From positions 124,001 through 188,000 of the forward strand of contig NZ_FOAR01000005.1 in the NCBI RefSeq assembly GCF_900109755.1: a stretch of DNA of 64,000 nt, in the 5' to 3' direction. This DNA is from Pseudomonas agarici. GTDB lineage: Bacteria; Pseudomonadota; Gammaproteobacteria; Pseudomonadales; Pseudomonadaceae. Shown piece by piece: positions 46,969 through 55,258 of the stretch (position 1 is the first letter of the stretch; each line of letters opens with the position of its first letter). The translations under genes were made by a program, and so were the position numbers. Below the pieces are notes generated by a model. It was not told the DNA's origin. It ran no database searches and worked only from the letters and a program-made list of their open reading frames with translations.

Positions 46969-47303
46969 CGCAAACCTCGCCAAAATGAACCTCTGATGAC
47001 ACGAACTCTATCCGGGGTTTCCCTTGAAGACTATCTGTGCCCATTAATAGTCGACATGCCTGTCATTGATTGGCGAGCATTGTACACAATGTTGGCAACC
47101 TGGGCCGGGGCCGCAAGCAAGGTCGCTTTTTCCTGCCAAGGAGCCCCCTCGGCTCAGGGTTTCAGGCGCCGACGTGACCCCGCGCATCACTCTGGCATAA
47201 ACCCTGACATAAATAGGAAAGTTTATTTTCCCAGTGCGAATCAGGTGCCTTTGCCCGTATTATTGACCTTATCCGTCATTGACTGACCAGTGAAGCGAGC
47301 CCG
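46969..47303. promoter_or_regulatory. Divergent mexS-mexT control region
   Basis: 335 nt without an ORF. A perfect dyad CATTGT-AC-ACAATG lies at 47078-47091. MexT is known to act on mexS expression, so a MexT site is expected here, but I could not locate a convincing ATC-N9-GAT pair. Confidence 0.4.
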
Positions 47304-48218
47304 ATGAACCGTAACGACCTGCGCCGCGTCGATCTGAACCTGCTGATTGTATTCGAAACCCTGATGCACGAACGGAGCGTGACCCGAGCGGCGGAAAAGC
47401 TGTTCCTCGGTCAGCCGGCCATCAGTGCGGCACTGTCGCGCCTGCGTGGCCTGTTCGATGACCCATTGTTCGTGCGTACCGGGCGAAGCATGGAACCTTC
47501 GGCCCGTGCCGTGGAAATCTTCGCCCTACTCTCGCCAGCGCTGGACTCGATCTCCACTGCGGTGAGCCGCGCCTCTGATTTCGATCCGGCGACCAGTACC
47601 TCGGTGTTTCGCATCGGCCTGTCGGACGACGTCGAGTTCGCCCTACTGCCGCAGTTGCTCAAGCGGTTACGGGCGGAGGCTCCGGGTATCGCCCTGGTGG
47701 TCCGCCGCGTCAATTACCTGCTGATTCCAGCCAAGCTGGGTTCCGGTGAGATTTCCATCGGTGTCTGCTATACCACCGACCTGCCTGCCAACGCCAAACG
47801 CAAGGTCTTGCGTCGCAGCTCCTCAAAACTGCTGCGCGCCGATACCGTGCCCGGCCCGCTGTCGCTGGACGACTTCTGCGCGCGTCCGCAAGCGCTGGTG
47901 TCGTTTGCCGGCGACCTGAGTGGCTTTATCGATACCGAGCTGGAAAAGCTCGGGCGCAAGCGGCATGTCGTGCTTGCGGTTCCACAGTTCAACGGCTTGA
48001 GTACGCTGATCAGCGGTACCGATATTGTCGCCACCGTGCCCGACTACACCGCCGACGCCCTGACCGCCGCGGGTGGCGTGCGGGCCGAGGACCTGCCGTT
48101 GCCGGTGCAGACCTTCGAACTGCACATGGCCTGGCGCGGCTCCCAGGACAACGATCCGGGCGAACGCTGGTTGCGCTCGCGGATCCAGATGTTCTGCGGC
48201 GATCCGGACAGCCTCTGA
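47304..48218 (+). CDS. mexT: LysR-type regulator MexT
   Basis: 304-residue LysR protein. The N-terminus MNRNDLRRVDLNLLIVFETL and the helix-turn-helix region ERSVTRAAEKLFLGQPAISA match P. aeruginosa MexT as I remember it, and similarity continues through FVRTGRSMEP and the C-terminal WRGSQDNDPGERWLRSRI. MexT activates mexEF-oprN and mexS in response to redox or electrophile stress. It is divergent from mexS. Unlike in P. aeruginosa, two genes (a HAD hydrolase and gltS) lie between mexT and mexE. Confidence 0.93.
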   Translation: MNRNDLRRVDLNLLIVFETLMHERSVTRAAEKLFLGQPAISAALSRLRGLFDDPLFVRTGRSMEPSARAVEIFALLSPALDSISTAVSRASDFDPATSTSVFRIGLSDDVEFALLPQLLKRLRAEAPGIALVVRRVNYLLIPAKLGSGEISIGVCYTTDLPANAKRKVLRRSSSKLLRADTVPGPLSLDDFCARPQALVSFAGDLSGFIDTELEKLGRKRHVVLAVPQFNGLSTLISGTDIVATVPDYTADALTAAGGVRAEDLPLPVQTFELHMAWRGSQDNDPGERWLRSRIQMFCGDPDSL

Positions 48219-48250
48219 CCATACCGCACTCGCCCCAACAGGAGGATACG

Positions 48251-48874
48251 ATGACGACTCGCGCGGTGGTTTTCGATTTCGGCGGCGTCTTGTTCGATTG
48301 GAGCCCGCAGTACCTGTACCGCCAATTGATCGCCGATGAGCACGAAAGGCAGTGGTTTCTTGACAACATCTGCACCCAGCAATGGAACACCGAGCAGGAT
48401 GCCGGTCGCTCGCTGGCCGAAGCCACTCGCAGCTTGATTGCCCGACACCCGCGACATGAGCCCCTGATCCAGGCCTATTACGACCGCTGGCACGAAATGT
48501 TACGCGGTCCACTGCCAGGAGGCGTAGCCATCCTGGAAGCGTTGCATAGCGCCCAGATGCCGTTATTCGGGTTGACCAACTGGTCGGCCGAAACCTTTCC
48601 CTATGCCCGTGCCCATTACCCCTTCCTGCAGCGCTTTCGCGACATCGTGGTGTCGGGCGAGGTGAAGCAAATCAAGCCCGATGCCGGGATCTACCATATG
48701 AGTCTGGATCAGGTGCGGGCGCACCTGCCGGATATCCAACCCAATGAAGTCGTGTTTATCGATGACGTCGCAACCAACATAGACGCGGCCGTTGCTCTCG
48801 GTTGGCAGGGTATTCACCACGTGTCCGCCGAAGTGACGCAAGCGTGCCTGCATGAGCTAGGTGTGCGTTTTTAG
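48251..48874 (+). CDS. HAD superfamily hydrolase (YihX-like phosphatase)
   Basis: 207 residues with AGGAGG before the ATG, 32 nt after mexT and so probably co-transcribed. HAD motif I is VVFDFGGVLFDW, with the nucleophile Asp but Gly at the second acid position, as in the YihX/epoxide-hydrolase N-terminal subgroup. Motif II is FGLTNWSAE, motif III the Lys in GEVKQIKPDAGIY, and motif IV VFIDDVATNIDAA. The family dephosphorylates sugar phosphates or similar metabolites; the substrate here is unknown. Its insertion between mexT and mexE differs from P. aeruginosa. Confidence 0.88.
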   Translation: MTTRAVVFDFGGVLFDWSPQYLYRQLIADEHERQWFLDNICTQQWNTEQDAGRSLAEATRSLIARHPRHEPLIQAYYDRWHEMLRGPLPGGVAILEALHSAQMPLFGLTNWSAETFPYARAHYPFLQRFRDIVVSGEVKQIKPDAGIYHMSLDQVRAHLPDIQPNEVVFIDDVATNIDAAVALGWQGIHHVSAEVTQACLHELGVRF

Positions 48875-48895
48875 GACCGCGCGATGCCGACAGTT

Positions 48896-48910
48896 GGCCC
48901 CAGCGGGGCC
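48896..48910. terminator. GC hairpin between convergent HAD and gltS genes
   Basis: GGCCCC-AGC-GGGGCC is a perfect 6-bp stem with a 3-nt loop in the 64-nt convergent gap, with a second CGGCCCC a few bases further on. No T-run follows, so it is a possible but weak bidirectional terminator. Confidence 0.35.
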
Positions 48911-48938
48911 GACACCTCCCATCACCCGGCCCCGCTCA

Positions 48939-50150
48939 TCAGCTAACGTTGCCTATGAATGGCAACGCCAGGTATAGCTTGATCACGATGGCATTGGCGA
49001 TATCGATAAAAAACGCCCCGACCATAGGCACCACCAGGAACGCGATCCGCGACGGGCCGTAACGCTGGGTCACCGCCTGCATATTGGCAATCGCCGTGGG
49101 CGTCGCGCCCAAGCCAAAGCCGCAATGCCCGGCGGCCAGGGCTACGGCATCGTAGTTGCGGCCCATCACCCGGAAGGTGACGAAGATCGCGAATAGCGCC
49201 ATCAGCACGGCTTGAGCCGTCAACAGGATAAAGATCGGCAAGGCCAGCGCCGCCAGATCCCAAAGCTTCAGTGACATCAGCGCAATGGCCAGGAACAGCG
49301 ACAAGCTGACATTGCCCAGTACCGATACCTCGCGCTCGAACACCTCATGCCAGCCCAGCGCCGATAGGCCATTGCGCAGCACCACGCCAACAAACAGCAC
49401 ACAGACGAAGGTCGGTAGCTCAAGAGCCGTACCCTTGATTAATTCACTCAGAAAGGTACCGGCCAACAGACTGATGGCAATCAACGCCAGTGTCTCGATA
49501 AAGGAACCTGGGGTGATCATCCGCTCGCGCTCGGGCTGCTCGAAGCCCTTCGGCACACTCGGGACTTCATCGATCAGCTTTTGGGCCTTTACGCGCTTGA
49601 TTAACAATCTGGCTACTGGCCCGCCGATCAGACCGCCGAGTACCAGGCCAAAGGTTGCCGAGGCCATGGCCAGCTCCGAGGCGGACGTCACCCGATACTG
49701 CTCGGTAAACACCGAACTCCATGCGGCACCCGTACCGTGGCCGCCCGACAAGGTGATTGAGCCTGCCAACAACCCCATCAGCGGATCCAAGCCCAAGGCG
49801 GCGGCCAATGACACGCCGAGGGCGTTTTGCACCACCAGCAACCCGACGACCACCAGCAGGAAAATACCCAGGACCCGCCCGCCTTTCCTCAGGCTGGCGA
49901 AATCGGCGCCCAGGCCGATAGAGGCGAAGAAGGCCAACATCAGTGGCATTTGCAGGGAGGTGTCGAAGCTCACCACAAAGTCGGCGAAGACCCGCAATAG
50001 CAACAGCATCAACGCTACCACCAGTCCGCCGGCGACAGGCTCGGGAATATTGTAGGTGCGCAGGAACCCGACACGGGAACACAGTCCACGGCCGAGCAGC
50101 AACACCAAGGAAGCGGCTACCAGCGTGCCGTAGAAGTCGAGTTGAACCAT
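48939..50150 (-). CDS. gltS: Sodium/glutamate symporter GltS
   Basis: Inner-membrane secondary transporter importing glutamate with sodium. 403 residues, the usual size, with two inverted blocks of membrane segments. Recognisable stretches: YNIPEPVAGGLVVALMLLLL near residue 33, SGGHGTGAAWSSVF near 134 (first signature loop), and GHCGFGLGATPTAIANMQ near 344 (second loop, symmetric to the first). It is encoded on the opposite strand inside the mexT-mexE interval. There is no obvious functional link to the efflux system. Confidence 0.93.
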   Translation of the reverse strand: MVQLDFYGTLVAASLVLLLGRGLCSRVGFLRTYNIPEPVAGGLVVALMLLLLRVFADFVVSFDTSLQMPLMLAFFASIGLGADFASLRKGGRVLGIFLLVVVGLLVVQNALGVSLAAALGLDPLMGLLAGSITLSGGHGTGAAWSSVFTEQYRVTSASELAMASATFGLVLGGLIGGPVARLLIKRVKAQKLIDEVPSVPKGFEQPERERMITPGSFIETLALIAISLLAGTFLSELIKGTALELPTFVCVLFVGVVLRNGLSALGWHEVFEREVSVLGNVSLSLFLAIALMSLKLWDLAALALPIFILLTAQAVLMALFAIFVTFRVMGRNYDAVALAAGHCGFGLGATPTAIANMQAVTQRYGPSRIAFLVVPMVGAFFIDIANAIVIKLYLALPFIGNVS

Positions 50151-50288
50151 ATGGATAATCCTCGGTAATTATTTTTGTCTGACGATGTTCTGGACAAAGT
50201 CGAGCCGCCCCGACAATACGAGTGTCGAGGTGTGAATCAGCGGGCTCCTGTATTTAATCAACGTAATCAATCATCGAAAGGAGACGTA

Positions 50289-50345
50289 ATGAGCGGATGT
50301 CAGAAATGTGGTCGTAGTCTGAAATCGCACACCTGCAAGGGCTGA
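50289..50345 (+). CDS. 18-codon micro-ORF encoding a Cys/His-rich peptide
   Basis: The sequence AAAGGAGA stands six bases before an ATG and the frame runs for 18 codons to TGA. The peptide is MSGCQKCGRSLKSHTCKG. Three Cys and one His are spaced CxxC-x6-HxC, as in a small zinc knuckle. An ideal ribosome binding site for so short a frame is unlikely by chance, but translation is not proven. It could be a leader peptide or a small metal- or redox-responsive protein. It sits between divergent gltS and mexE. Confidence 0.5.
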   Translation: MSGCQKCGRSLKSHTCKG

Positions 50346-50433
50346 CGATGTTTTTACCGGTCTTGTGGGTAATACTCTGCTGCTGTATTCGCCCGTCTGC
50401 CGCCCCGCCATTTTACTGAAGCCTATCGGCAGC

Positions 50434-50596
50434 GATGTAGGCTTTATTCCCTCACAATGTCGGATAATTCCGAATATTCAGACCGATAAGCATGCCATTA
50501 CCAACTGTCGTCAGGCCTTTTCTGGAGGGGCGGCACATTTCCTACATCAGGCCAACGTCATGGCAGACTGCGCGACGCGAAAAAATAGCCTATATC
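50434..50596. repeat. Imperfect long-spaced inverted repeat upstream of mexE
   Basis: GATGTAGGCTTTATT at 50434-50448 and AAAATAGCCTATATC at 50582-50596 pair at 12 of 15 positions, enclosing about 130 nt. No gene was recognised inside. It may be a small degenerate mobile repeat or a structured RNA region. The remaining part of the 50346-50812 gap holds only the nod-box-like site. Confidence 0.3.
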
Positions 50597-50713
50597 GGTC
50601 TGTAGGGGCTGTGTCACCGCCCTTTCTCTTATTTACTGAAACAGTGATTTGCGATTTAAGCCATGGATAGACACCTAACGGAAGGCGCATGCTAGAGAGC
50701 TAAGTCTGCGTTG

Positions 50714-50752
50714 CTATCATTCCGAATGATAGTTACCTTCGCTTCATTCGAT
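50714..50752 (+). promoter_or_regulatory. Nod-box-like LysR (probable MexT) binding site before mexE
   Basis: A perfect 9-bp inverted repeat around one base (CTATCATTCCGAATGATAG, 50714-50732) contains ATC-N9-GAT and T-N11-A. Seven bases further a second half follows as TTC-N9-GAT (50738-50752). This double ATC-N9-GAT-like layout is the nod-box form known for MexT and related LysR activators. It ends about 60 nt before the mexE start. Confidence 0.7.
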
Positions 50753-50812
50753 TCGTGTGTGATCAACGCTCACAGCATGATCCGCTCATCTCAATAGATT
50801 GGCGGCTTCTCC

Positions 50813-52066
50813 ATGGAACATTCACTTAAGCTTTTGCGCTTTCCCCTGGCTACCCTGGCAGTCGTCGTGCTCAGTGCCTGCGGCAAGACACCCGTGGCGG
50901 GTGGCGCAATGCCGGCGAGCAAGGTCAGTGTGGCCAAAGTCATCGAACAGCCTGTCAACGAATGGGACGAGTTCACCGGACGCCTTGAGGCCCCGGAAAC
51001 CGTGGAAATCCGCCCACGGGTTTCCGGGCAGATCGACCAAGTAGCCTTCACCGAAGGTGCGTTGGTGAAGAAGGGCGACCTGTTGTTCCAGATCGACCCG
51101 CGCCCCTATCAAGCTGAAGTCCATCGTCTCGAAGCCCAATTGCAACAAACCCGTGCCACTGCCAGCCGCACGGCCAACGAGTCCGAGCGCGGCAAACGGC
51201 TGTTGAGCAGTAACGCCATCTCCGCGGAGTTGGCCGACAATCGCACCAGCACCGCCCAGGAAGCCAAGGCGGCCGTCGATGCGATCCAGGCACAACTGGA
51301 TTTGGCCCGCTTGAACCTGAGCTTCACCCGCGTCACCGCACCGATCAGCGGCCGTGTCAGCCGTGCCGAAATCACCGCCGGCAACATCGTCACTGCCGAT
51401 GTCACACCGTTGACCAGTGTGGTCTCCACCGACAAGGTCTACGCCTATTTCGACGCCGATGAGCGGGTCTACCTCAAGTACGCCCAATTGGCGCGCCAGG
51501 GTAAGCGGGGCCAGACCACTCCGGTCTACCTGGGCCTGTCCAATGAAACCGGCAACCCGCACCTGGGCCAAATGAACTTTGTCGACAACCAGGTCAACCC
51601 CCGGACAGGCACCATCCGTGGTCGCGCCGTGTTCGACAACAGCGACGCCAGCTTCACGCCCGGCTTGTATGCCCGCGTAAAGCTGGTCGGCAGCGGCACC
51701 TACGCCGCCGTGCTGATCAATGACGAAGCGGTGGGCACCGACCTGGGTAAGAAGTTTGTGCTGGTGGTGGACGCCGACAAGAAGATCGCCTATCGCTCGG
51801 TCGAGTTGGGCCCAAAAATCGAAGGACTGCGAATCGTGCGCAACGGCCTGAACAAGGATGACGTCATTGTCGTCAAGGGCCTGCAACGTGTGCGTCCGGG
51901 CTCGCTGGTAGATCCTGAGGTGATCCCGATGGCCAGCCAGGAAACTCTCGCTGCCCTGGCAGAACAACGGCAAGTGCTGGAAGCCAGCAACCTGCCGCAG
52001 GTTACCCCGGCCAAAGATGCTTCGGCCCAGGCTAGCAAGCTGGCTGCAGCGACCCCACGCGGTTAA
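50813..52066 (+). CDS. mexE: RND efflux periplasmic adaptor MexE
   Basis: Membrane-fusion lipoprotein linking pump and outer-membrane channel. 417 residues with a lipoprotein signal (FPLATLAVVVLSAC, lipobox LSAC). Barrel-sandwich domain: EIRPRVSGQIDQVAFTEGAL, helical hairpin, then LSFTRVTAPISGRVSRAEIT and FTPGLYARVKLVG. Length and sequence fit MexE of the MexEF-OprN system. It is first of three tightly spaced genes (12 nt to mexF). Expression probably depends on MexT through the upstream nod-box-like site. Confidence 0.92.
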   Translation: MEHSLKLLRFPLATLAVVVLSACGKTPVAGGAMPASKVSVAKVIEQPVNEWDEFTGRLEAPETVEIRPRVSGQIDQVAFTEGALVKKGDLLFQIDPRPYQAEVHRLEAQLQQTRATASRTANESERGKRLLSSNAISAELADNRTSTAQEAKAAVDAIQAQLDLARLNLSFTRVTAPISGRVSRAEITAGNIVTADVTPLTSVVSTDKVYAYFDADERVYLKYAQLARQGKRGQTTPVYLGLSNETGNPHLGQMNFVDNQVNPRTGTIRGRAVFDNSDASFTPGLYARVKLVGSGTYAAVLINDEAVGTDLGKKFVLVVDADKKIAYRSVELGPKIEGLRIVRNGLNKDDVIVVKGLQRVRPGSLVDPEVIPMASQETLAALAEQRQVLEASNLPQVTPAKDASAQASKLAAATPRG

Positions 52067-52078
52067 GGGATATACTCG

Positions 52079-55000
52079 ATGAATTTTTCCCAGTTCTTCA
52101 TATCAAGACCGATTTTCGCGGCAGTATTGTCGCTGTTGATCCTGATCGCCGGTGCGATCTCGCTCTTCCAGTTGCCGATAAGCGAATACCCGGAAGTGGT
52201 TCCGCCTACCGTGGTGGTACGTGCCAACTTCCCCGGCGCCAACCCCAAGGTCATCGGCGAGACCGTGGCCGCGCCCCTGGAGCAAGCCATCACTGGCGTC
52301 GAGAACATGCTTTACATGTCCTCGCAGTCCACTGCCGACGGCAAGCTGACCCTGACCATCACCTTCGCTCTGGGTACTGATCTGGATAACGCGCAGGTGC
52401 AGGTGCAGAACCGTGTGACCCGCACCGAGCCGAAGCTGCCGATTGAAGTGACTCGCATCGGTATCACCGTCGACAAAGCTTCGCCCGACCTGACGATGGT
52501 GGTGCACCTGACTTCGCCGGACAAGCGCTACGACATGCTCTATCTGTCCAACTATGCGTTGCTCAATATCAAGGATGAGCTGACGCGTCTGAACGGTGTC
52601 GGTGACGTGCAACTGTTCGGTATGGGCGACTACTCCCTGCGGGTATGGCTCGACCCGAACAAGACCGCGTCGCGCAACCTGACCGCCAGCGATGTAGTGA
52701 ACGCGATTCGCGAGCAGAACCGTCAGGTCGCGGCCGGTCAACTGGGGGCGCCTCCGTCGCCCTCTGCTACCAGTTTCCAGATGTCGATCAACACTCAGGG
52801 TCGCCTGGTCTCGGAGGAAGAGTTCGAGAACATCGTGATTCGCGTAGGCGACAACGGCGAAATCACCCGTCTCAAGGACATCGCTCGAGTCGAGCTTGGC
52901 TCTAACCAGTACGCGCTACGCTCGCTGCTGAACAACCAGCCGGCGGTGGCACTGCCCATCTTTCAGCGTCCTGGCTCCAACGCCATTGAGGTGTCCAACC
53001 AAGTTCGCGCCAAGATGAACGAACTGAAGAAGGACTTCCCGCAAGGTATGGACTTCAGCATCGTCTACGACCCGACGGTTTTTGTGCGCGGCTCCATCGA
53101 AGCCGTGGTGCATACGCTGTTCGAAGCCCTGATCCTCGTGGTTCTGGTGGTCATCCTGTTCTTGCAGACCTGGCGTGCCTCGATCATTCCGTTAGTCGCG
53201 GTGCCAGTGTCGCTGATCGGCACGTTTGCGGTCATGCATATGTTCGGCTTCTCGCTCAACGCCTTGTCGCTGTTCGGCCTGGTACTGGCGATCGGTATCG
53301 TGGTGGACGACGCCATTGTGGTGGTGGAAAACGTCGAGCGTAATATCGGCCTGGGCCTCAACCCGGTCGAGGCTACGCAGCGCGCGATGCGTGAAGTGAC
53401 CGGCCCCATTATCGCCACGGCGCTGGTGCTCTGTGCGGTGTTCATCCCGGCGGCGTTCATCTCCGGCTTGACCGGTCAGTTCTACAAGCAATTCGCCCTG
53501 ACCATCGCCATTTCGACCGTGATCTCGGCGTTCAACTCCTTGACCTTGTCGCCGGCGCTGGCTGCCGTATTGCTCAAGGACCACCACGCGCCGAAAGACC
53601 GTTTCTCGAAAATCCTCGACGCGTTGTTGGGCGGCTGGTTGTTCCGTCCGTTCAACCGCTTCTTCGAACGAGCCAGCCATGGTTATGTCGGCGCCGTGAC
53701 CCGGGTCATCCGAGTCAGCGGCGTCGCCCTGGTGCTCTACGCCGGACTGATGGTCCTGACCTGGCTGGGGTTTTCCACCACGCCGACCGGCTTCGTGCCC
53801 GGCCAGGACAAGCAGTACCTGGTAGCCTTTGCCCAACTGCCGGATGCGGCCAGCCTGGACCGTACCGAAGAGGTGATGAAGCGCATGTCCGACCTGGCGC
53901 TGAAGCAGCCTGGCGTGGAAAGCGCGGTGGCCTTCCCCGGCCTGTCGATCAATGGTTTTACCAACAGCCCGAACGCTGGCATCGTGTTCGTGACCCTCAA
54001 GCCCTTCGACGAGCGCAAGGACCCGAGTAAATCGGCCGGTGCCATCGCCAGCGCCCTGAACGGCAAGTTTGCCGGCATCCAGGAAGCCTATATGGCAATC
54101 TTCCCGCCACCGCCCGTTCAAGGCCTGGGCACCATCGGTGGCTTCCGCCTACAGATCGAGGACCGCGGCAACCTAGGCTACGACGAGCTGTACAAAGAAA
54201 CGATGAACATCATCACCAAGAGCCGCAGCGTGCCGGAACTGGCCGGGTTGTTCACCAGCTATACCGTCAACGTACCGCAAGTGGATGCTGCCATCGACCG
54301 TGAGAAGGCCAAGACCCACGGTGTGGCTGTCAGCGATATCTTCGACACCCTGCAGGTCTACCTAGGTTCGCTGTACGCCAACGATTTCAACCGCTTCGGC
54401 CGCACCTATCAGGTCAACGTTCAAGCCGAACAGCAATTTCGTCTCGAATCCGACCAAATCGGCCAGCTGAAAGTACGCAACAACAGGGGCGAGATGATTC
54501 CGCTGGCTACCTTCATCAAGGTCAGCGACACCTCGGGGCCGGACCGTGTGATGCACTATAACGGTTTTATCACTGCGGAAATCAACGGCGCCGCGGCACC
54601 GGGCTACAGCTCTGGCCAGGCCCAGGCGGCCGTCGAGAAACTGCTCAAGGAGGAATTGCCCAACGGTATGATCTATGAGTGGACCGACCTGACCTATCAG
54701 CAGATCCTCTCGGGTAATACTGCTTTGCTGGTGTTCCCGCTCTGTGTACTGCTGGCATTCCTGGTACTGGCGGCACTGTATGAAAGCTGGAGCCTGCCGC
54801 TGGCGGTGATCCTGATCGTGCCGATGACCCTGCTGTCGGCCATTGCCGGGGTGATTGCGTCTGGTGGCGACAACAACATCTTCACCCAGATCGGCTTGAT
54901 CGTATTGGTGGGCCTGGCGTGCAAGAACGCGATCCTGATCGTCGAATTCGCCAAGGATAAGCAAGAAGAAGGCCTCGACCCGTTGAACGCGGTGCTGGAA

Positions 55001-55258
55001 GCCTGCCGTCTGCGTCTGCGGCCGATCCTGATGACCTCAGTGGCCTTCATCATGGGCGTGGTACCCCTGGTGGTTTCCAGCGGTGCCGGTGCCGAGATGC
55101 GTCATGCCATGGGTGTGGCGGTGTTCTCCGGGATGCTCGGAGTGACCTTCTTCGGCTTGCTGCTGACTCCGGTGTTCTATGTATTGATTCGCCGCTCTGT
55201 GGAGCGCAGTGAGAATCGTAAGGCGGCACGGGCCCTCAAGCTGGAGGCGCAACAATGA
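52079..55258 (+). CDS. mexF: RND efflux pump inner-membrane transporter MexF
   Basis: Proton-driven resistance-nodulation-division transporter, 1059 residues (P. aeruginosa MexF is of nearly equal length). Two repeats of membrane and porter domains. The proton relay Asp pair is in GIVVDDAIVVVENVERN (about residues 410-426), the Lys in GLACKNAILIVEFAKDKQEE, and the N-terminus is FFISRPIFAAVLSLLILIAG. MexF-type pumps export chloramphenicol, fluoroquinolones, trimethoprim and quinolone signal precursors. The stop overlaps the oprN start (ATGA). Confidence 0.95.
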   Translation: MNFSQFFISRPIFAAVLSLLILIAGAISLFQLPISEYPEVVPPTVVVRANFPGANPKVIGETVAAPLEQAITGVENMLYMSSQSTADGKLTLTITFALGTDLDNAQVQVQNRVTRTEPKLPIEVTRIGITVDKASPDLTMVVHLTSPDKRYDMLYLSNYALLNIKDELTRLNGVGDVQLFGMGDYSLRVWLDPNKTASRNLTASDVVNAIREQNRQVAAGQLGAPPSPSATSFQMSINTQGRLVSEEEFENIVIRVGDNGEITRLKDIARVELGSNQYALRSLLNNQPAVALPIFQRPGSNAIEVSNQVRAKMNELKKDFPQGMDFSIVYDPTVFVRGSIEAVVHTLFEALILVVLVVILFLQTWRASIIPLVAVPVSLIGTFAVMHMFGFSLNALSLFGLVLAIGIVVDDAIVVVENVERNIGLGLNPVEATQRAMREVTGPIIATALVLCAVFIPAAFISGLTGQFYKQFALTIAISTVISAFNSLTLSPALAAVLLKDHHAPKDRFSKILDALLGGWLFRPFNRFFERASHGYVGAVTRVIRVSGVALVLYAGLMVLTWLGFSTTPTGFVPGQDKQYLVAFAQLPDAASLDRTEEVMKRMSDLALKQPGVESAVAFPGLSINGFTNSPNAGIVFVTLKPFDERKDPSKSAGAIASALNGKFAGIQEAYMAIFPPPPVQGLGTIGGFRLQIEDRGNLGYDELYKETMNIITKSRSVPELAGLFTSYTVNVPQVDAAIDREKAKTHGVAVSDIFDTLQVYLGSLYANDFNRFGRTYQVNVQAEQQFRLESDQIGQLKVRNNRGEMIPLATFIKVSDTSGPDRVMHYNGFITAEINGAAAPGYSSGQAQAAVEKLLKEELPNGMIYEWTDLTYQQILSGNTALLVFPLCVLLAFLVLAALYESWSLPLAVILIVPMTLLSAIAGVIASGGDNNIFTQIGLIVLVGLACKNAILIVEFAKDKQEEGLDPLNAVLEACRLRLRPILMTSVAFIMGVVPLVVSSGAGAEMRHAMGVAVFSGMLGVTFFGLLLTPVFYVLIRRSVERSENRKAARALKLEAQQ

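Noticed and set aside
47493..47520. GGAACC sequence inside mexT considered as a second hrp box
   Set aside because: No CCAC at 15-16 bases and it lies within a coding region. Other GGAACC occurrences seen in the window also lacked the second half.
50365..50670. 101-codon frame between the micro-ORF and mexE
   Set aside because: Spans the inverted repeat, lacks a ribosome binding site and has unlikely composition.
52103..52741. Antisense frames within mexF and mexE
   Set aside because: His/Gln/Arg/Gly-rich shadows of conserved pump genes.
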